Assembly: GCA_945952065.1 (NCBI GenBank)
Contig: CAMFGY010000016.1
Location: 31,274 to 95,273 of the forward strand
Reading direction: 5' to 3'
DNA: 64,000 nt
DNA from: an uncultured Burkholderiales bacterium
GTDB lineage: Bacteria > Pseudomonadota > Gammaproteobacteria > Burkholderiales > Burkholderiaceae_C
Shown here piece by piece: positions 44,210 through 53,502 of this stretch. The notes under the pieces are model-generated. The model saw nothing but the letters and a program-made list of their open reading frames with translations, was not told the DNA's origin and ran no database searches. Both the position numbers and the translations under genes were made by a program. How positions within the stretch are numbered: position 1 is the first letter of the stretch; each line of letters begins with the position of its first letter.

Positions 44210-44279
44210 GCGCCAAATTGTAGGCGCTGCGCCTGGGCGCCCTGCGGGGAAGGAGGCGGAGCCCTGGGTGAGATCGGCT

Positions 44280-44783
44280 TCAGCCGGGCGGCAGCGCTCG
44301 GCATTGCTTGATGCTGCGGCGAAGGCTGGTCTTCCAAAACGAGTCCCACTCATGCAGACCATCGATGCGCAAGAGCAATTCGCCACGGCAGACGAAGTCA
44401 AAAGCCGGGGTGAGCTGCGCCGGGGCGTACTGGTGCGCCAGATAGCTTTGCATCAAAGCTTCATGAGCCTTGGGCCAGGCGTAACGGCTCAAGGGGTCGG
44501 CCAGCCGCGGCCTTTGCACCTCGACCAGGGTAACGCCCAAGGCTTTGGCTTCGTTCAGAAACTCTTGCTTGCGCTCGGTTTGAGACCAGGCGCGACACGG
44601 GCCGCAGTCGCCTGCGCTCCAGTAGACCAAGCTCAGCGCGCTGCTTGTCTCTGAAGGGTTGGCCCCGCCAGAGGCCATCAAGGCAGCCAGACCCAGAGCC
44701 AGCAGCGGCGCTCGGAACGTTTGGCTCAACAATGCCTTGCGGCCCGCTTCAGCGCCCAATTCAGAAACCCGACCAATCTTCAT
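44280..44783 (-). CDS. Thioredoxin-fold protein with CGPC motif
   Basis: A 167-residue protein with an N-terminal hydrophobic segment ([17 protein letters not shown], about 25-41) that may be a signal peptide or anchor, followed by [14 protein letters not shown] with Cys60 and Cys63. The CGPC pair predicts a disulfide reductase or isomerase in the periplasm, but the rest of the sequence is unlike standard thioredoxins. Its start overlaps the end of the caspase-like lipoprotein gene by 23 bp, so the two are translationally coupled and may work together. Confidence 0.72.
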   Translation of the reverse strand: MKIGRVSELGAEAGRKALLSQTFRAPLLALGLAALMASGGANPSETSSALSLVYWSAGDCGPCRAWSQTERKQEFLNEAKALGVTLVEVQRPRLADPLSRYAWPKAHEALMQSYLAHQYAPAQLTPAFDFVCRGELLLRIDGLHEWDSFWKTSLRRSIKQCRALPPG

Positions 44784-45642
44784 TCAAGCCTTCTTTGCGT
44801 TCAGAGCCCAGGCGCAGCTGCGGCATGGAGCTGGGCAGCTTCATTTGCTTTTCGCGTTTTGAGATGTTCAGGGTGGTGCTGTCCCAGAGCGAAGCAAAGC
44901 TCTGGGGCGTTTGCAGGGCGCGAGACAACTCGCTCACAAACCAGGTGTTGATTTGGCTGTTGGCGCAACCGAAGGAGGCGGTTTTGGCACTGGAGGCGGT
45001 CATCACCAAGAGGTGGTCTTGGTGCAGCCGATCCAGGTGCGAGCCCGAGAAGCAGGCGGAAATCATCAACCAGCTGCGATTGGGCTCCAGGGCGGCCATC
45101 CAGCTTTCGAGCTTTTTCGAGCTCAGCCAACGTGCGTTGCGATACAGCGGTTGCTGCGAGACCTCCAGGACGCCCGGCGCGCCATGGCTGCTCAGCAAGA
45201 CAATGAAGCGGTCATTGGCCCGCTTGTGCTCGGAGAAGAACTCGAACACTTCGTCCAATTGGTCGATGCTGGCCAAAGGCCAATCGCGCGGCCCTTCGGT
45301 GATCCGTCGGTTGGACAGCAGAACCGAGCGATAGGCTTTGCCATAGGCGGCGGCGAATTGGCGGTCCAGCAGGCGGATGTCCGCATCGAACACGGTTTGC
45401 CGGTCATTGAGCGCGGCGCCGATGAAGATGTATCGAGCGGCCGTGTCGGGCTCGGGGTCGGATTGCAGGCGCTGCAACTGCGCACTCAAGCGATGGGCGC
45501 CGGACCCTTCCGTTTCGCCGAGGATGAAGCTGCTGCAGGCGCTGAGCCCGGCCAGCAAGATGAGCAAAAGCGCGCGACGCGCGAGTGCTGTGGCCCAGTC
45601 AAGTGAAGGTTGTCGGCTTTTTGCGGGCGAGGAAAAAAACAT
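44761..45642 (-). CDS. Peptidase C13 (legumain/caspase-like) lipoprotein
   Basis: A 293-residue predicted lipoprotein with lipobox GLSAC (Cys36) after a hydrophobic core. The clan CD dyad is visible: His153 in FIVLLSSHGAPG and Cys197 in WLMISACFSGSHL, at family-like spacing. Clan CD proteases cut after Asn, Asp, Arg or Lys; specificity here is unknown. It sits between exbD and a thioredoxin-like gene inside an otherwise core operon, where relatives usually have exbD directly before leuS. It may process envelope proteins; that is inference. Confidence 0.85.
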   Translation of the reverse strand: MFFSSPAKSRQPSLDWATALARRALLLILLAGLSACSSFILGETEGSGAHRLSAQLQRLQSDPEPDTAARYIFIGAALNDRQTVFDADIRLLDRQFAAAYGKAYRSVLLSNRRITEGPRDWPLASIDQLDEVFEFFSEHKRANDRFIVLLSSHGAPGVLEVSQQPLYRNARWLSSKKLESWMAALEPNRSWLMISACFSGSHLDRLHQDHLLVMTASSAKTASFGCANSQINTWFVSELSRALQTPQSFASLWDSTTLNISKREKQMKLPSSMPQLRLGSERKEGLNEDWSGF

Positions 45643-45699
45643 GCGTGGGGGCTCGGACGGGCTTTGCTTTCGCCATGATCGGTGCCGCCCCGTGAATCG

Positions 45700-46125
45700 T
45701 CACTCGCTCTTTTTGGGGGCGTCTGCGACAAAGGCAATGCGGCTCAGGCCGGCCGCTTGCATATAGCCGATCAGTTCGGCCACTTGGCCATAGGGCACGG
45801 CCTTGTCGGCGCGCAGTTGCAACTCCAGGCTGGGGTTGGCGCGGCCCAGTTCCGCCATGCGCTGCTGAAAGCGAGGGGTGTCCAGTGCTTCGTCACCCAG
45901 CATCAAGCGGCCATCGGCGGCCAGCGAGACCTGGATGAACTGCGGCGCATCCGAAGGGGTGGCCGCTTCGCTTTGGGGCAGGTCCAAGCGCAGTGAGCTG
46001 CTCATCAGCGGCGCCGCAATCATGAAGATCACCAAGAGCACCAGCATGACGTCGATCAGCGGCGTCATATTGATCTCGCCCATCGGTTTGGGGCGTTCGC
46101 TGCGTTCCAGGCGACCAAAGGCCAT
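45700..46125 (-). CDS. exbD: ExbD/TolR family biopolymer transport protein
   Basis: A 141-residue inner-membrane protein with one transmembrane helix (TPLIDVMLVLLVIFMIAAPL) carrying the essential aspartate of the proton channel, and a periplasmic domain of about 95 residues. With ExbB it converts proton flow into energy for TonB or Tol. The start lies 5 bp after exbB. The position in the bamE-dapB operon with no tonB adjacent is usual for Burkholderiales; whether it serves TonB or Tol is not decidable here. Confidence 0.93.
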   Translation of the reverse strand: MAFGRLERSERPKPMGEINMTPLIDVMLVLLVIFMIAAPLMSSSLRLDLPQSEAATPSDAPQFIQVSLAADGRLMLGDEALDTPRFQQRMAELGRANPSLELQLRADKAVPYGQVAELIGYMQAAGLSRIAFVADAPKKSE

Positions 46126-46130
46126 GATGC

Positions 46131-46787
46131 TCAGGGCTTGTCGCTGTCTTGGTCCAGCATCTCGCGCAAATCATGCGCGAAGCCTTCCAACTCGGCCTCG
46201 CAATCACTGACTTGCTTGCCGAAGATGTTGTAGGCCAGCACTGCGGGAATCGCCACAGCCAGGCCTGCGGCCGTCATGACCAAGGCCTCGCCCACCGGGC
46301 CGGAGATTTTTTCGATGGTCAGATGGCCGTCGGCCGAGATGCTGACCAGCGCGTGATAAATGCCCCAGACGGTGCCGAACAAACCAATGAAGGGCGCCGT
46401 GCTGCCGATAGAGGCCAAAAACACCTGACCGTATTGCAGGCGGCGCAGCACCGCATGCAACGCATCGCGCAGCCGCCGGGTCAGGCGCGATTCGCGCTTC
46501 ACCGCACCGTCGAGGCTGGCCGTTTGGGTTTCGGCAGTGGCGGCGTCCAACAGCGGTTGCAGCACCGCCTCGGTGTCAAAACTATCCAGCGCGCTTCGGC
46601 CTGCGGCCAAATCGCTGGCGGCCCAGAAGGCCGGCAGGGCGCGCGCCAAGCTGCGGCGCGTTCGCTGCAACATCCAGCTCTTCCAGAGGATGACAACCCA
46701 GGCGCCCACCGACATCAGCAGCAAAAGGGCGGCAACCGCCCGGGTGACCGCATCGCCTTGGCTCCAGAGCTCAGCGAAACCGGTCAT
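46131..46787 (-). CDS. exbB: ExbB/TolQ/MotA family proton channel protein
   Basis: A 218-residue membrane protein with three transmembrane segments: [20 protein letters not shown] at the N-terminus, then [20 protein letters not shown] and [20 protein letters not shown], the last two forming the ExbB core signature. It forms the pentameric motor around ExbD. It overlaps dapB by four bases and precedes exbD by 5 bp. Confidence 0.93.
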   Translation of the reverse strand: MTGFAELWSQGDAVTRAVAALLLLMSVGAWVVILWKSWMLQRTRRSLARALPAFWAASDLAAGRSALDSFDTEAVLQPLLDAATAETQTASLDGAVKRESRLTRRLRDALHAVLRRLQYGQVFLASIGSTAPFIGLFGTVWGIYHALVSISADGHLTIEKISGPVGEALVMTAAGLAVAIPAVLAYNIFGKQVSDCEAELEGFAHDLREMLDQDSDKP

Positions 46788-47605
46788 GCATTCAAGCCCA
46801 AGACATCGTTCATGTCATACAGGCCCGCACCCTGGCGCACCAAGAAGCGAGCGGCGCGCAAGCTGCCCAGCGCAAAGGTGCTGCGGCTGCTGGCTTTGTG
46901 ACTGATTTCAATGCGCTCGCCGGTGCCGGCGAAGAGCACGGTGTGGTCGCCGATGATGTCGCCGCCGCGCACCGTGGCAAAGCCAATGGTGGAGGGGTCA
47001 CGCTCGCCGGTGACACCTTCGCGGCCATAGACCGCACAGGCTTTCAAATCGCGGCCCAGGGCCTGCGCCACCGCTTCACCCAGGGCCAGCGCGGTGCCGC
47101 TTGGTGCGTCGACCTTGTGGCGGTGGTGGGCTTCGATGATTTCGATGTCAAAGCCTTCGTTCAAGGAGCGGGCAGCCATGTCGAGCAGGCGCAAGACCAC
47201 GTTCACGCCCACGCTCATATTCGGCGCCATCATGATGCCGATGTGTTGGGCATGCTCGCCGATTTGGGCTTTTTGCTCGGGCGTGAAACCGGTGGTGCCG
47301 ATCACGACCTTGACGCCCAATTCACGGCACACCGCCAGATGGGTGAGCGTGCCTTCCGGGCGGGTGAAATCGATCAGCACATCGGCGCCGCGCAATGTTT
47401 GCTGCAGGTCGGCGCTGATCAGCACGCCGCTGTTGTGGCCCAAGAAGGCACTGGCGTCTTGGCCCAGGCTGGGGTTGCCTTCGCGGTCCAAGGCGCCGTG
47501 CAGCACGCAGTCGGGCGCATTGACCACGGCCTCGATCAGCATGCGGCCCATGCGGCCGGAGCTGCCTGCGATGACGATGCGGGTGGGAGCTGCGGGCTGG
47601 CTCAT
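46784..47605 (-). CDS. dapB: 4-hydroxy-tetrahydrodipicolinate reductase
   Basis: DapB reduces hydroxy-tetrahydrodipicolinate in lysine and meso-diaminopimelate synthesis. The 273-residue protein has the dinucleotide motif [18 protein letters not shown] (the family usually has GAxGRMG), the active-site block [19 protein letters not shown], and [18 protein letters not shown]. Length is normal. It overlaps both bamE and exbB by four bases, so the three are tightly coupled. Confidence 0.96.
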   Translation of the reverse strand: MSQPAAPTRIVIAGSSGRMGRMLIEAVVNAPDCVLHGALDREGNPSLGQDASAFLGHNSGVLISADLQQTLRGADVLIDFTRPEGTLTHLAVCRELGVKVVIGTTGFTPEQKAQIGEHAQHIGIMMAPNMSVGVNVVLRLLDMAARSLNEGFDIEIIEAHHRHKVDAPSGTALALGEAVAQALGRDLKACAVYGREGVTGERDPSTIGFATVRGGDIIGDHTVLFAGTGERIEISHKASSRSTFALGSLRAARFLVRQGAGLYDMNDVLGLNA

Positions 47606-48159
47606 GGCTTGGGCTCCAGCGGCGGGTAGCTGCGTTGCGCGCCCATGGCTTCAGCGGCCGGCACGGCGGGTTTGGCCGGCACAGGCAAGGCTTTGCGTTC
47701 TTCTTCGCTCAGGGCCAGCTTCGGCGCATCGCCGCGAGACTCGCGGGTGTTGATCGAGCTGACAAATTCGTTCTCAGAGGGCAGGTCTGCGGGCAGATCC
47801 AGCGACTTCAGCACATCGCCATCAAACCAAGCCACTACTTGGCGCTGCTGAGGCGCTGCGCCCTGGCGGCGGATGGTGAAGACGTAGTCCCAGCGGTTCT
47901 CATGGAACACGTCGGTCAGCAGCGGTGAACCGAGCAAATCACGCACTTGGGCGCGGCTCATGCCGGGCTTGACGCGGGCCGTCAGTTCCTTGGTCAAGAC
48001 ATTGCCCTGCACGATGTCAACCCGGTAGGGGCGCACGATGCCCAGCACTTTGTCGCCTGAAACCGAGCCGGCGCAGGCGCTCAGCAAGGCCAGGGTGGTG
48101 GCAGTCAGCGTAAGCAGGCTCAGGCGAGCAGGAGGGGCGGTACACATTTTCGGGCGCAT
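47602..48159 (-). CDS. bamE: Outer-membrane assembly lipoprotein BamE
   Basis: BamE (SmpA/OmlA) is a small lipoprotein of the beta-barrel assembly machine. The 185-residue precursor has a lipobox LLSAC (Cys29), then the core [20 protein letters not shown] and [20 protein letters not shown], typical of beta-proteobacterial BamE. The C-terminal 50 residues are an Ala/Pro-rich extension of no known role. It is divergent from fur across 104 bp, an arrangement conserved in beta-proteobacteria, and leads the minus-strand operon down to holA. Confidence 0.94.
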   Translation of the reverse strand: MRPKMCTAPPARLSLLTLTATTLALLSACAGSVSGDKVLGIVRPYRVDIVQGNVLTKELTARVKPGMSRAQVRDLLGSPLLTDVFHENRWDYVFTIRRQGAAPQQRQVVAWFDGDVLKSLDLPADLPSENEFVSSINTRESRGDAPKLALSEEERKALPVPAKPAVPAAEAMGAQRSYPPLEPKP

Positions 48160-48263
48160 GAATGCTTCTGTAGGGGCTTGGGCTGCTGAGCAAGCCTTTG
48201 CTGGCTATGATCGGTCCATTCTAGCGGCAGGCCCATGGGGGGTCGCGCCGGCCCTACCAAGCC

Positions 48264-48692
48264 ATGAACCGGACCGAAGAGATCAAAAACAGCGGGCTCA
48301 AAGCGACCCTGCCGCGCATCAAGATTCTGGAGGTTTTCCAGAAGACCAATCAGCGCCACATGACCGCGGAAGATGTGTACAAAGCCCTGCTGGTCGAAGA
48401 CGCCGATATCGGCTTGGCCACGGTGTACCGGGTCTTGACGCAGTTCGAGCAGGCGGGACTGTTGTCGCGCAATCATTTCGAGTCCGGCAAATCGGTGTTC
48501 GAACTGAACCAAGGCCATCATCACGATCACTTGGTTTGTTTGACTTGCGGCCGGGTGGAAGAGTTCTTTGACCCCGAGATTGAAGAGCGCCAGCACCGCA
48601 TTGCCGCCGAACGAGGCTTTGAATTGCAGGAGCATTCGCTGGCGCTGTATGCCGCTTGCATCAAGAAAGACTGCCCGCACCGGGGCGGCTAA
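48264..48692 (+). CDS. fur: Ferric uptake regulator
   Basis: Fur represses iron-uptake genes when bound to Fe2+. The 142-residue protein starts MNRTEEIKNSGLKATLPRIK, has the winged helix with HMTAEDVYKALL and IGLATVYRVLTQFEQAG, and the metal-binding GHHHDHLVCLTCGRVEEF with a second cysteine motif near the C-terminus (CIKKDCPH). Length is normal. It is monocistronic here and divergent from bamE. Confidence 0.96.
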   Translation: MNRTEEIKNSGLKATLPRIKILEVFQKTNQRHMTAEDVYKALLVEDADIGLATVYRVLTQFEQAGLLSRNHFESGKSVFELNQGHHHDHLVCLTCGRVEEFFDPEIEERQHRIAAERGFELQEHSLALYAACIKKDCPHRGG

Positions 48693-48725
48693 GCGTCAGA
48701 GTGCCGTGTCGAGGCTGGGCGGGGC

Positions 48726-49688
48726 TCAGTCTTGCTCGTGTTGGCCCATTTCGATCGCGCGTTGGTGGCGCTCGACGAATTCGCGGTAGGTGTCAATGCC
48801 ACGCAATTGCAGCACCGTGTTGCGCACCGCAGCCTCCACCAAGACCGCCAAATTTCGGCCTGCATCCACCGCGATGATGACTTTGCGCACCGGCATGCCC
48901 AACACGTCTTCGTACAGCGGCTCGTAGGGCAGGCGCTCAAAATCACGCTCCAGCGTTTCTTTGCGCACCAGATGGACGATCAGCTTGAGGCGCATCTTGC
49001 GGCGCACGGCGGTTTCGCCAAAGATCGCCTTGATGTCGAGCAAGCCGATGCCGCGGACTTCCAGCAGATTCAACAAAAGCTCGGGGCAGCGGCCTTCGAT
49101 GGCGGTTTGCGAGATGCGAAACAGATCGACCGCGTCATCGGCCACCAAGCCGTGGCCGCGTGAGATCAACTCCAGCCCCAGTTCACTCTTGCCCAGGCCG
49201 GATTCGCCCGTCAACAGCACGCCCAGGCCCAGGATGTCCATGAAAACGCCGTGGCGGGTGGTGCGGTTGGCAAACAGATGGGCCAGATAGGCGCGCACCA
49301 CGTCAATCACATGACCCGCGGAGTCGGCGGTTTCAAACAGTGGAATCTCGGCGCGGTCACACATCGCGACCAGGCGATCGGGTGGCGGCTGGTTGTCGGC
49401 CACGATGATGACCGGCGGCTCGAGCGTCACGATGCGGGCGATGCGTCGGTCCAGCACCTCTCCCGAGGCCTGGCTCAGATAAGCCACCTCGCGGCGGCCG
49501 ACAATCTGCACCCGGTAGGGGTGGATGTAGTTCAGGTAGCCGACCAAATCGGCGGCGGACTGGGCGTCGCGCACCGCCGCTTCGTCAAAGCGGCGTTCGG
49601 GATGGGCGTGTCCGGCGATCCACTCCCACCGCAGCGCCTCCCTGTGCTCTTCAAAGAGTCGGTCGGCGCTGATGGAGGTGGGTTTCAC
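48726..49688 (-). CDS. hprK: HPr kinase/phosphorylase
   Basis: HprK phosphorylates or dephosphorylates the serine of HPr or its nitrogen-PTS relative. The 320-residue protein has the P-loop [18 protein letters not shown], the following HGLVADD stretch, and the C-terminal K-loop signature [14 protein letters not shown]. It starts with GTG preceded by GAAGAAG. It lies 34 bp after ptsN, as in most beta-proteobacteria, where HprK links carbon or nitrogen status to the PTS-Ntr branch. Confidence 0.95.
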   Translation of the reverse strand: MKPTSISADRLFEEHREALRWEWIAGHAHPERRFDEAAVRDAQSAADLVGYLNYIHPYRVQIVGRREVAYLSQASGEVLDRRIARIVTLEPPVIIVADNQPPPDRLVAMCDRAEIPLFETADSAGHVIDVVRAYLAHLFANRTTRHGVFMDILGLGVLLTGESGLGKSELGLELISRGHGLVADDAVDLFRISQTAIEGRCPELLLNLLEVRGIGLLDIKAIFGETAVRRKMRLKLIVHLVRKETLERDFERLPYEPLYEDVLGMPVRKVIIAVDAGRNLAVLVEAAVRNTVLQLRGIDTYREFVERHQRAIEMGQHEQD

Positions 49689-49722
49689 TGGGCTTCTTCG
49701 ATCAGTTCAGTTCGGGACAGGT

Positions 49723-50193
49723 TCAGGCGACCGACTTGAGCGGCTCCCAATCGGAGATCAGGCGGTGCACCGCGCTGGCTTCGGCTTCGGACTTCAGGCG
49801 TTCGCGCAACTCACGATCCGAAAGCATCTCCGCAATTTCGGAGAGGATTTCCAAGTGGCGCTGCGTGGCCGCCTCAGGGACCAGCAAAAAGATCAAGAGG
49901 CTGACGGGTTCATCATCCGGCGCGTCAAAGCCAATCGGCTGCTGCACGCGCAACACCGCTGCCAAAGGATTCTTCAAGCCCTTGATGCGACCATGGGGAA
50001 TGGCCACGCCATGGCCCAAGCCGGTCGAGCCCAGGCGCTCTCGTGCAAACAAATTGTCGGCCACCAAAGCGCGCGCGATCGCATGGTTATTCTCGAACAG
50101 CAGACCAGCTTGTTCAAAGACACGCTTCTTGCTGGATGCGTCCACATGAACCAGCACATTGCTGGCAGGAAGGATAGCGGCGAGACGATTCAT
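49723..50193 (-). CDS. ptsN: PTS IIA-like nitrogen regulatory protein
   Basis: EIIA-Ntr accepts phosphate from NPr and regulates potassium and nitrogen functions. The 156-residue protein carries the phosphorylatable His67 in GLGHGVAIPHGRIKG and the C-terminal VSLLIFLLVPEAATQRHLEIL block. Length is normal. A clear -10 box (TATAAT on the minus strand at 50259-50264) lies upstream, so ptsN-hprK has its own promoter apart from hpf. Confidence 0.95.
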   Translation of the reverse strand: MNRLAAILPASNVLVHVDASSKKRVFEQAGLLFENNHAIARALVADNLFARERLGSTGLGHGVAIPHGRIKGLKNPLAAVLRVQQPIGFDAPDDEPVSLLIFLLVPEAATQRHLEILSEIAEMLSDRELRERLKSEAEASAVHRLISDWEPLKSVA

Positions 50194-50258
50194 GGTGTCG
50201 AAGCGCTGTGTTGGGCGGTGGCCCGCGGCGGGACGCTTGCTCGGTGTCGGGGTGAAGA

Positions 50259-50264
50259 ATTATA
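50259..50264 (-). promoter_or_regulatory. -10 hexamer upstream of ptsN-hprK
   Basis: A perfect TATAAT on the minus strand 66 bp before the ptsN start, between the hpf terminator and ptsN. No strong -35 box is apparent. Confidence 0.65.
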
Positions 50265-50380
50265 GAAACTTGCGGCCATTGTGCGTGGCCGGGACTTGCG
50301 AGGCCAGTGTACAAGTGCGCGGATTGCTGCGACGCAGCAACACATTGTGCCGCCCTGCGCCCCCGCGACATGGGGCAACA

Positions 50381-50403
50381 AAAAGGCGACCCGAGGTCGC
50401 CTT
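50381..50403 (-). terminator. Intrinsic terminator of hpf
   Basis: On the minus strand GGCGACC and GGTCGCC pair around a three-base loop and run into TTTTTG. It lies 79 bp after the hpf stop, separating hpf from ptsN. Confidence 0.88.
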
Positions 50404-50481
50404 GCTTGTGGCCGCGATGCCTGCTGTCTATCAGTCATCGCGTGCTTGCCAGAGCTTCATTCAAGGGCTTGGGGGACCGGT

Positions 50482-50823
50482 TTAAGGGGCCGGGATCTCC
50501 AAGCGCTTGGCTGCCGTGTGGTGATGATCTTGCAAGCGATCCTTGTGGCGGCAGACTTGGCGGTCCAGTTTGTCCATCAACTGATCAATGGCGGCATAGA
50601 GGTCTTCGTGAGACTGTTCCACGAAGATGTCGCGTCCCTTCACATGCAGGGTCACTTCAGCCTTTTGGCGACGTTCCTTTTCCTTTTGCTTTTCCACGGT
50701 GAGCAAGACATTGATGTCAACGACTTGGTCAAAATGGCGGGTCACCCGATCCAGCTTTGTGAGCACATACTCACGCAGAGACGGCGTTACTTCCAAATGG
50801 TGGCCACTGATTGTCAGGTTCAT
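50482..50823 (-). CDS. hpf: Ribosome hibernation-promoting factor
   Basis: HPF binds the decoding centre of idle 70S ribosomes and promotes dimer formation. The 113-residue short-form protein starts [20 protein letters not shown] and contains the [20 protein letters not shown] block with the basic tail. AGGAGG lies four bases before the ATG, which fixes the start against a longer open frame. Its usual upstream neighbour rpoN is not here; instead a 446 bp gap leads to the divergent corA. Confidence 0.95.
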   Translation of the reverse strand: MNLTISGHHLEVTPSLREYVLTKLDRVTRHFDQVVDINVLLTVEKQKEKERRQKAEVTLHVKGRDIFVEQSHEDLYAAIDQLMDKLDRQVCRHKDRLQDHHHTAAKRLEIPAP

Positions 50824-51061
50824 AAAGCCTCCTTTCACAAGAGGTATCACTAGAAAACGGGAACAAGGGGTCAAAGAACGAAGTAGGCGGATTTCTGGGT
50901 CTCGGAATGGGGCTTGCGTAGTGAATCGGTCGGTCCAGTTTGCTCCCGAAGTGCGTTTGTGACAAGCCCTTGAAAGCATGAAATGCGGCAATAGTCCGTT
51001 TGCTGATGCGGCTGTGCGGATGGCGCGCGAGGCTTTGTCCGGGCGTGCGGCGTGGCAGGGT

Positions 51062-51067
51062 GATAAT
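51062..51067 (+). promoter_or_regulatory. Possible -10 hexamer of corA
   Basis: GATAAT followed by GAAGG, about 200 bp before the corA start. The same GATAATG form is seen before lptD. The -35 is not clear. It would yield a leader of nearly 200 bases. Confidence 0.45.
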
Positions 51068-51072
51068 GAAGG

Positions 51073-51269
51073 CTTCTTAGCTCTGGAGTCCTTCTTGGAC
51101 AGCGATCACCCGCGGTGACCGTCCATTCCCATGCCAACGGTTCTTGCAGCCAGTCCTGACTCGCTGCCTTGCCGATTGTCCGGAATGAGACGGGTCCCCT
51201 CTACACCCACCTTCCGGACGGCAAAGTACCGTCCAGACTCGAGTCGGCGCTGCGGCGCTGGAGATCTGC
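51073..51269 (+). promoter_or_regulatory. Structured 5' leader of corA
   Basis: The 446 bp between hpf and corA holds no recognised gene, but its last 200 bp contain strong potential secondary structure. Hairpin 1 (51097-51124) pairs GGAC with GTCC and TCACC with GGTGA. Hairpin 2 (51178-51219) pairs GTCCGGAA with TTCCGGAC and GGGT with ACCC inside. Hairpin 3 (51216-51234) pairs GGACGG with CCGTCC and shares GGAC with hairpin 2, so the two exclude each other. This looks like a metal-responsive leader, but it does not match the ykoK (M-box) consensus that I know. Upstream of 51060 I see nothing definite. Confidence 0.5.
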
Positions 51270-52244
51270 ATGCTGAATGTGTTTACCTTGGACAACGGGC
51301 GCCTGAAGGGCGGCCTGTTTCAGGAAGAAATTGAAACCGCCGAAGATTTGGCGCAATCGCGGCCTATTTGGGTGGATTTGGACCAGCCCACCGCGGAAGA
51401 AAAGGGCTGGATTCAAGACCGCTTCGGCCTGACCATTCCCGAGGACATCGTTGACGAAGACTTGGAAGAGTCGGCGCGCTTTTATGAAGAAGACAACGGC
51501 GAGTTACACATCCGTTCCGACTTTTTGATCGACGGCAATGAGATCACCCGCAATGTGCGGGTGGCTTTCATCCTCTTCAACAATGTGCTGTTTTCCATCC
51601 ACAACGGGGACTTGCCGGTGTTTCGGCTGCTGCGCCTACGCGCGCGCCGCATTCCGGCCCTGATTGAAGACGCCAAGGATGTGTTGCTCAAGCTATACGA
51701 CGCTGACGCCGAGTATTCAGCCGACATCCTGGAAGGCATTTACGACAAGCTGGAAACCGTCAGCGCCCGCGTGCTGAAAAAAGACGTCAATGACACCGAG
51801 GCCGGCGAAGTGCTGTCGGCGATTGCGCGTGAGGAAGACTTGAACGGCCGCATTCGCCGCAATGTCATGGACACGCGCCGTGCGCTCAGTTTCATGATGC
51901 GCAGCCGCATGCTCAATGCCGAGCAATTCGAGGAGTCCCGGCAAATTCTGCGCGACATCGATTCGCTGGACTCGCACACCGCGTTCTTGTTCGACAAGAT
52001 CAACTTCTTGATGGATGCCACGGTTGGTTTCATCAACATCAACCAGAACAAAATCATCAAGATCTTCTCGGTGGCCAGCGTGGCCTTGCTGCCGCCCACC
52101 CTGATTGCCAGCATCTACGGCATGAACTTCAAGTACATGCCGGAGCTGGAATATGCCTGGGGCTACCCTTTTGCGCTGGGCTTGATGCTGGCCTCGGTGG
52201 CTGCGCCGTTCATCTACTTCCGCCGCAAGGGTTGGTTGCGCTGA
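51270..52244 (+). CDS. corA: Magnesium and cobalt transporter CorA
   Basis: CorA is the pentameric Mg2+ channel of the inner membrane. The 324-residue protein has a long cytoplasmic funnel domain (residues 1-260) and two C-terminal transmembrane helices; the signature YGMNF stands at the end of the first (LIASIYGMNFKYMPE). The loop after it contains the acidic MPELE stretch. Length is normal for bacterial CorA. The long structured leader suggests post-transcriptional control. Confidence 0.95.
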   Translation: MLNVFTLDNGRLKGGLFQEEIETAEDLAQSRPIWVDLDQPTAEEKGWIQDRFGLTIPEDIVDEDLEESARFYEEDNGELHIRSDFLIDGNEITRNVRVAFILFNNVLFSIHNGDLPVFRLLRLRARRIPALIEDAKDVLLKLYDADAEYSADILEGIYDKLETVSARVLKKDVNDTEAGEVLSAIAREEDLNGRIRRNVMDTRRALSFMMRSRMLNAEQFEESRQILRDIDSLDSHTAFLFDKINFLMDATVGFININQNKIIKIFSVASVALLPPTLIASIYGMNFKYMPELEYAWGYPFALGLMLASVAAPFIYFRRKGWLR

Positions 52245-52280
52245 AGCCGTCCGCAGGCGCCGCAGCGCCGGCTGGCGGAC

Positions 52281-52715
52281 TCAAACCTTCAAGCGCCGCT
52301 TGATCAGGCGCAGCACCGCGCCAAGCAGCGGCAGCTTTTCGTAGAACTCCTCGGCGGCATCCCAGTAGTCGCGGTGGTAGGCAATGCGGCCATCGGGTGC
52401 GAAGCGCAGGTGGCTGCTGCCGTGGATGCGGCGCGGCTGGCTCTGGCCTTTCAAGCGGAAGTGAAAGTCCCAGCTGAGAAAGCACTGGTTTTGCTGCACC
52501 AAGGTGTCCAACACGGTGAAGCGCGGGCTTTCCAGGGCCTCGAACATATGCGCAAAGATGGCTTCGACCTCGGCCAAGCTTCTGACCTCATTGAAGGGGT
52601 CTTTGAAGAAAACCTGCTCCGAGTAAAGCGTCGCCATGCGAGCCAAGTCGGCAGGCTTGAGGTGTTCGAAAAAGGCCGTCACGGCCTTCACGCGGGGGTC
52701 GTGAGAAGTGCTCAT
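52281..52715 (-). CDS. NTF2-like (SnoaL-fold) protein
   Basis: A 144-residue single-domain protein of the nuclear-transport-factor-2 fold: VKAVTAFFEHLKPADLARMA, then YSEQVFFKDPFNEV and a C-terminal RIAYHRDYWDAAEEFYEKL strand-helix. Proteins of this type travel with short-chain dehydrogenases in LitR- or ECF-controlled stress operons. It overlaps the dehydrogenase gene by four bases and is the last gene of the cluster. Catalytic role unknown. Confidence 0.82.
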   Translation of the reverse strand: MSTSHDPRVKAVTAFFEHLKPADLARMATLYSEQVFFKDPFNEVRSLAEVEAIFAHMFEALESPRFTVLDTLVQQNQCFLSWDFHFRLKGQSQPRRIHGSSHLRFAPDGRIAYHRDYWDAAEEFYEKLPLLGAVLRLIKRRLKV

Positions 52716-53497
52716 GCCTGGGTGATGCGCTGGATCATTTTGAAGTAAGCACGGTCGCCCAGCAGTCGCAAGGCCTTCATGCACCAAGTGAATCGCTTCG
52801 GAAAGTGAATCTCAAAATCCCCCGCGCGCCAACCTTGGAGTATGGCTTGCGCGGCCTCTTCGGGGCTGATCAAGGCGGGCATTTTGAAATCGTTTTGTGC
52901 CGTCAAGGGCGTGGCCACAAAGCCAGGGTGGATCACCGATACCCCAATGCCGGCGGGCGCCAGATCCAGATACAAAGCCTCGGCCAAATGGCTGAGCGCG
53001 GCTTTCGACGGGCCGTAACCCAGTGATTTGGGCAAGCCCCGATAACCCGCCACGCTGGACACCCAACTCAAATGGGTTTCCACCCCCTGGTGTGCTTGCA
53101 AGAGCGTTTGCGGCAGCACCGCGTCCAAGAGATTCAGGGCGCCCAGATAGTTGACCTCCATGTGCTGGCGAGCCTCGCTCAGCGAGAAGCGCTGCGCGCT
53201 CATGGGCTTGTAATAGCCCACGCAATACAGCACCAAGGCCAAAGCGCCATGGCTGCGCACAATGCTTTTGCAGGCCTGTTGCAAGGCGTTGGCGTCCAGG
53301 ACGTCCAGCGGTTTGGCCACGCTGCCGGGGTGCGCATCGACAAAGTCTTGCAGCAGATCGGCCTGCCGGGCCGAGACGATGACGCGCGCGCCGGCCCAGT
53401 GCAGTTGATGGGCCAAGGCTTGACCAATCCCGCTGGAGGCGCCCACCAGCCAGACGGTGCGCCCTTGCCAATCGCGGAGTTTTGGGTTCAAGGCCAT
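52712..53497 (-). CDS. Short-chain dehydrogenase/reductase
   Basis: A 261-residue classical SDR. The cofactor motif is VWLVGASSGIGQALAHQL, with arginine after strand 2 (SARQ) favouring NADPH, and the catalytic Tyr and Lys are in SLGYGPSKAALSHLAEAL. Substrate unknown; by context it may act on an oxidised lipid. It starts 5 bp after the DUF3833 gene and overlaps the NTF2-like gene. Confidence 0.9.
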   Translation of the reverse strand: MALNPKLRDWQGRTVWLVGASSGIGQALAHQLHWAGARVIVSARQADLLQDFVDAHPGSVAKPLDVLDANALQQACKSIVRSHGALALVLYCVGYYKPMSAQRFSLSEARQHMEVNYLGALNLLDAVLPQTLLQAHQGVETHLSWVSSVAGYRGLPKSLGYGPSKAALSHLAEALYLDLAPAGIGVSVIHPGFVATPLTAQNDFKMPALISPEEAAQAILQGWRAGDFEIHFPKRFTWCMKALRLLGDRAYFKMIQRITQA

Positions 53498-53502
53498 GGG
53501 GC

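Noticed and set aside
51131..51334. A 67-codon frame overlapping the corA start
   Set aside because: No ribosome-binding site and unremarkable protein; mentioned only as a possible leader peptide, not listed as a gene.
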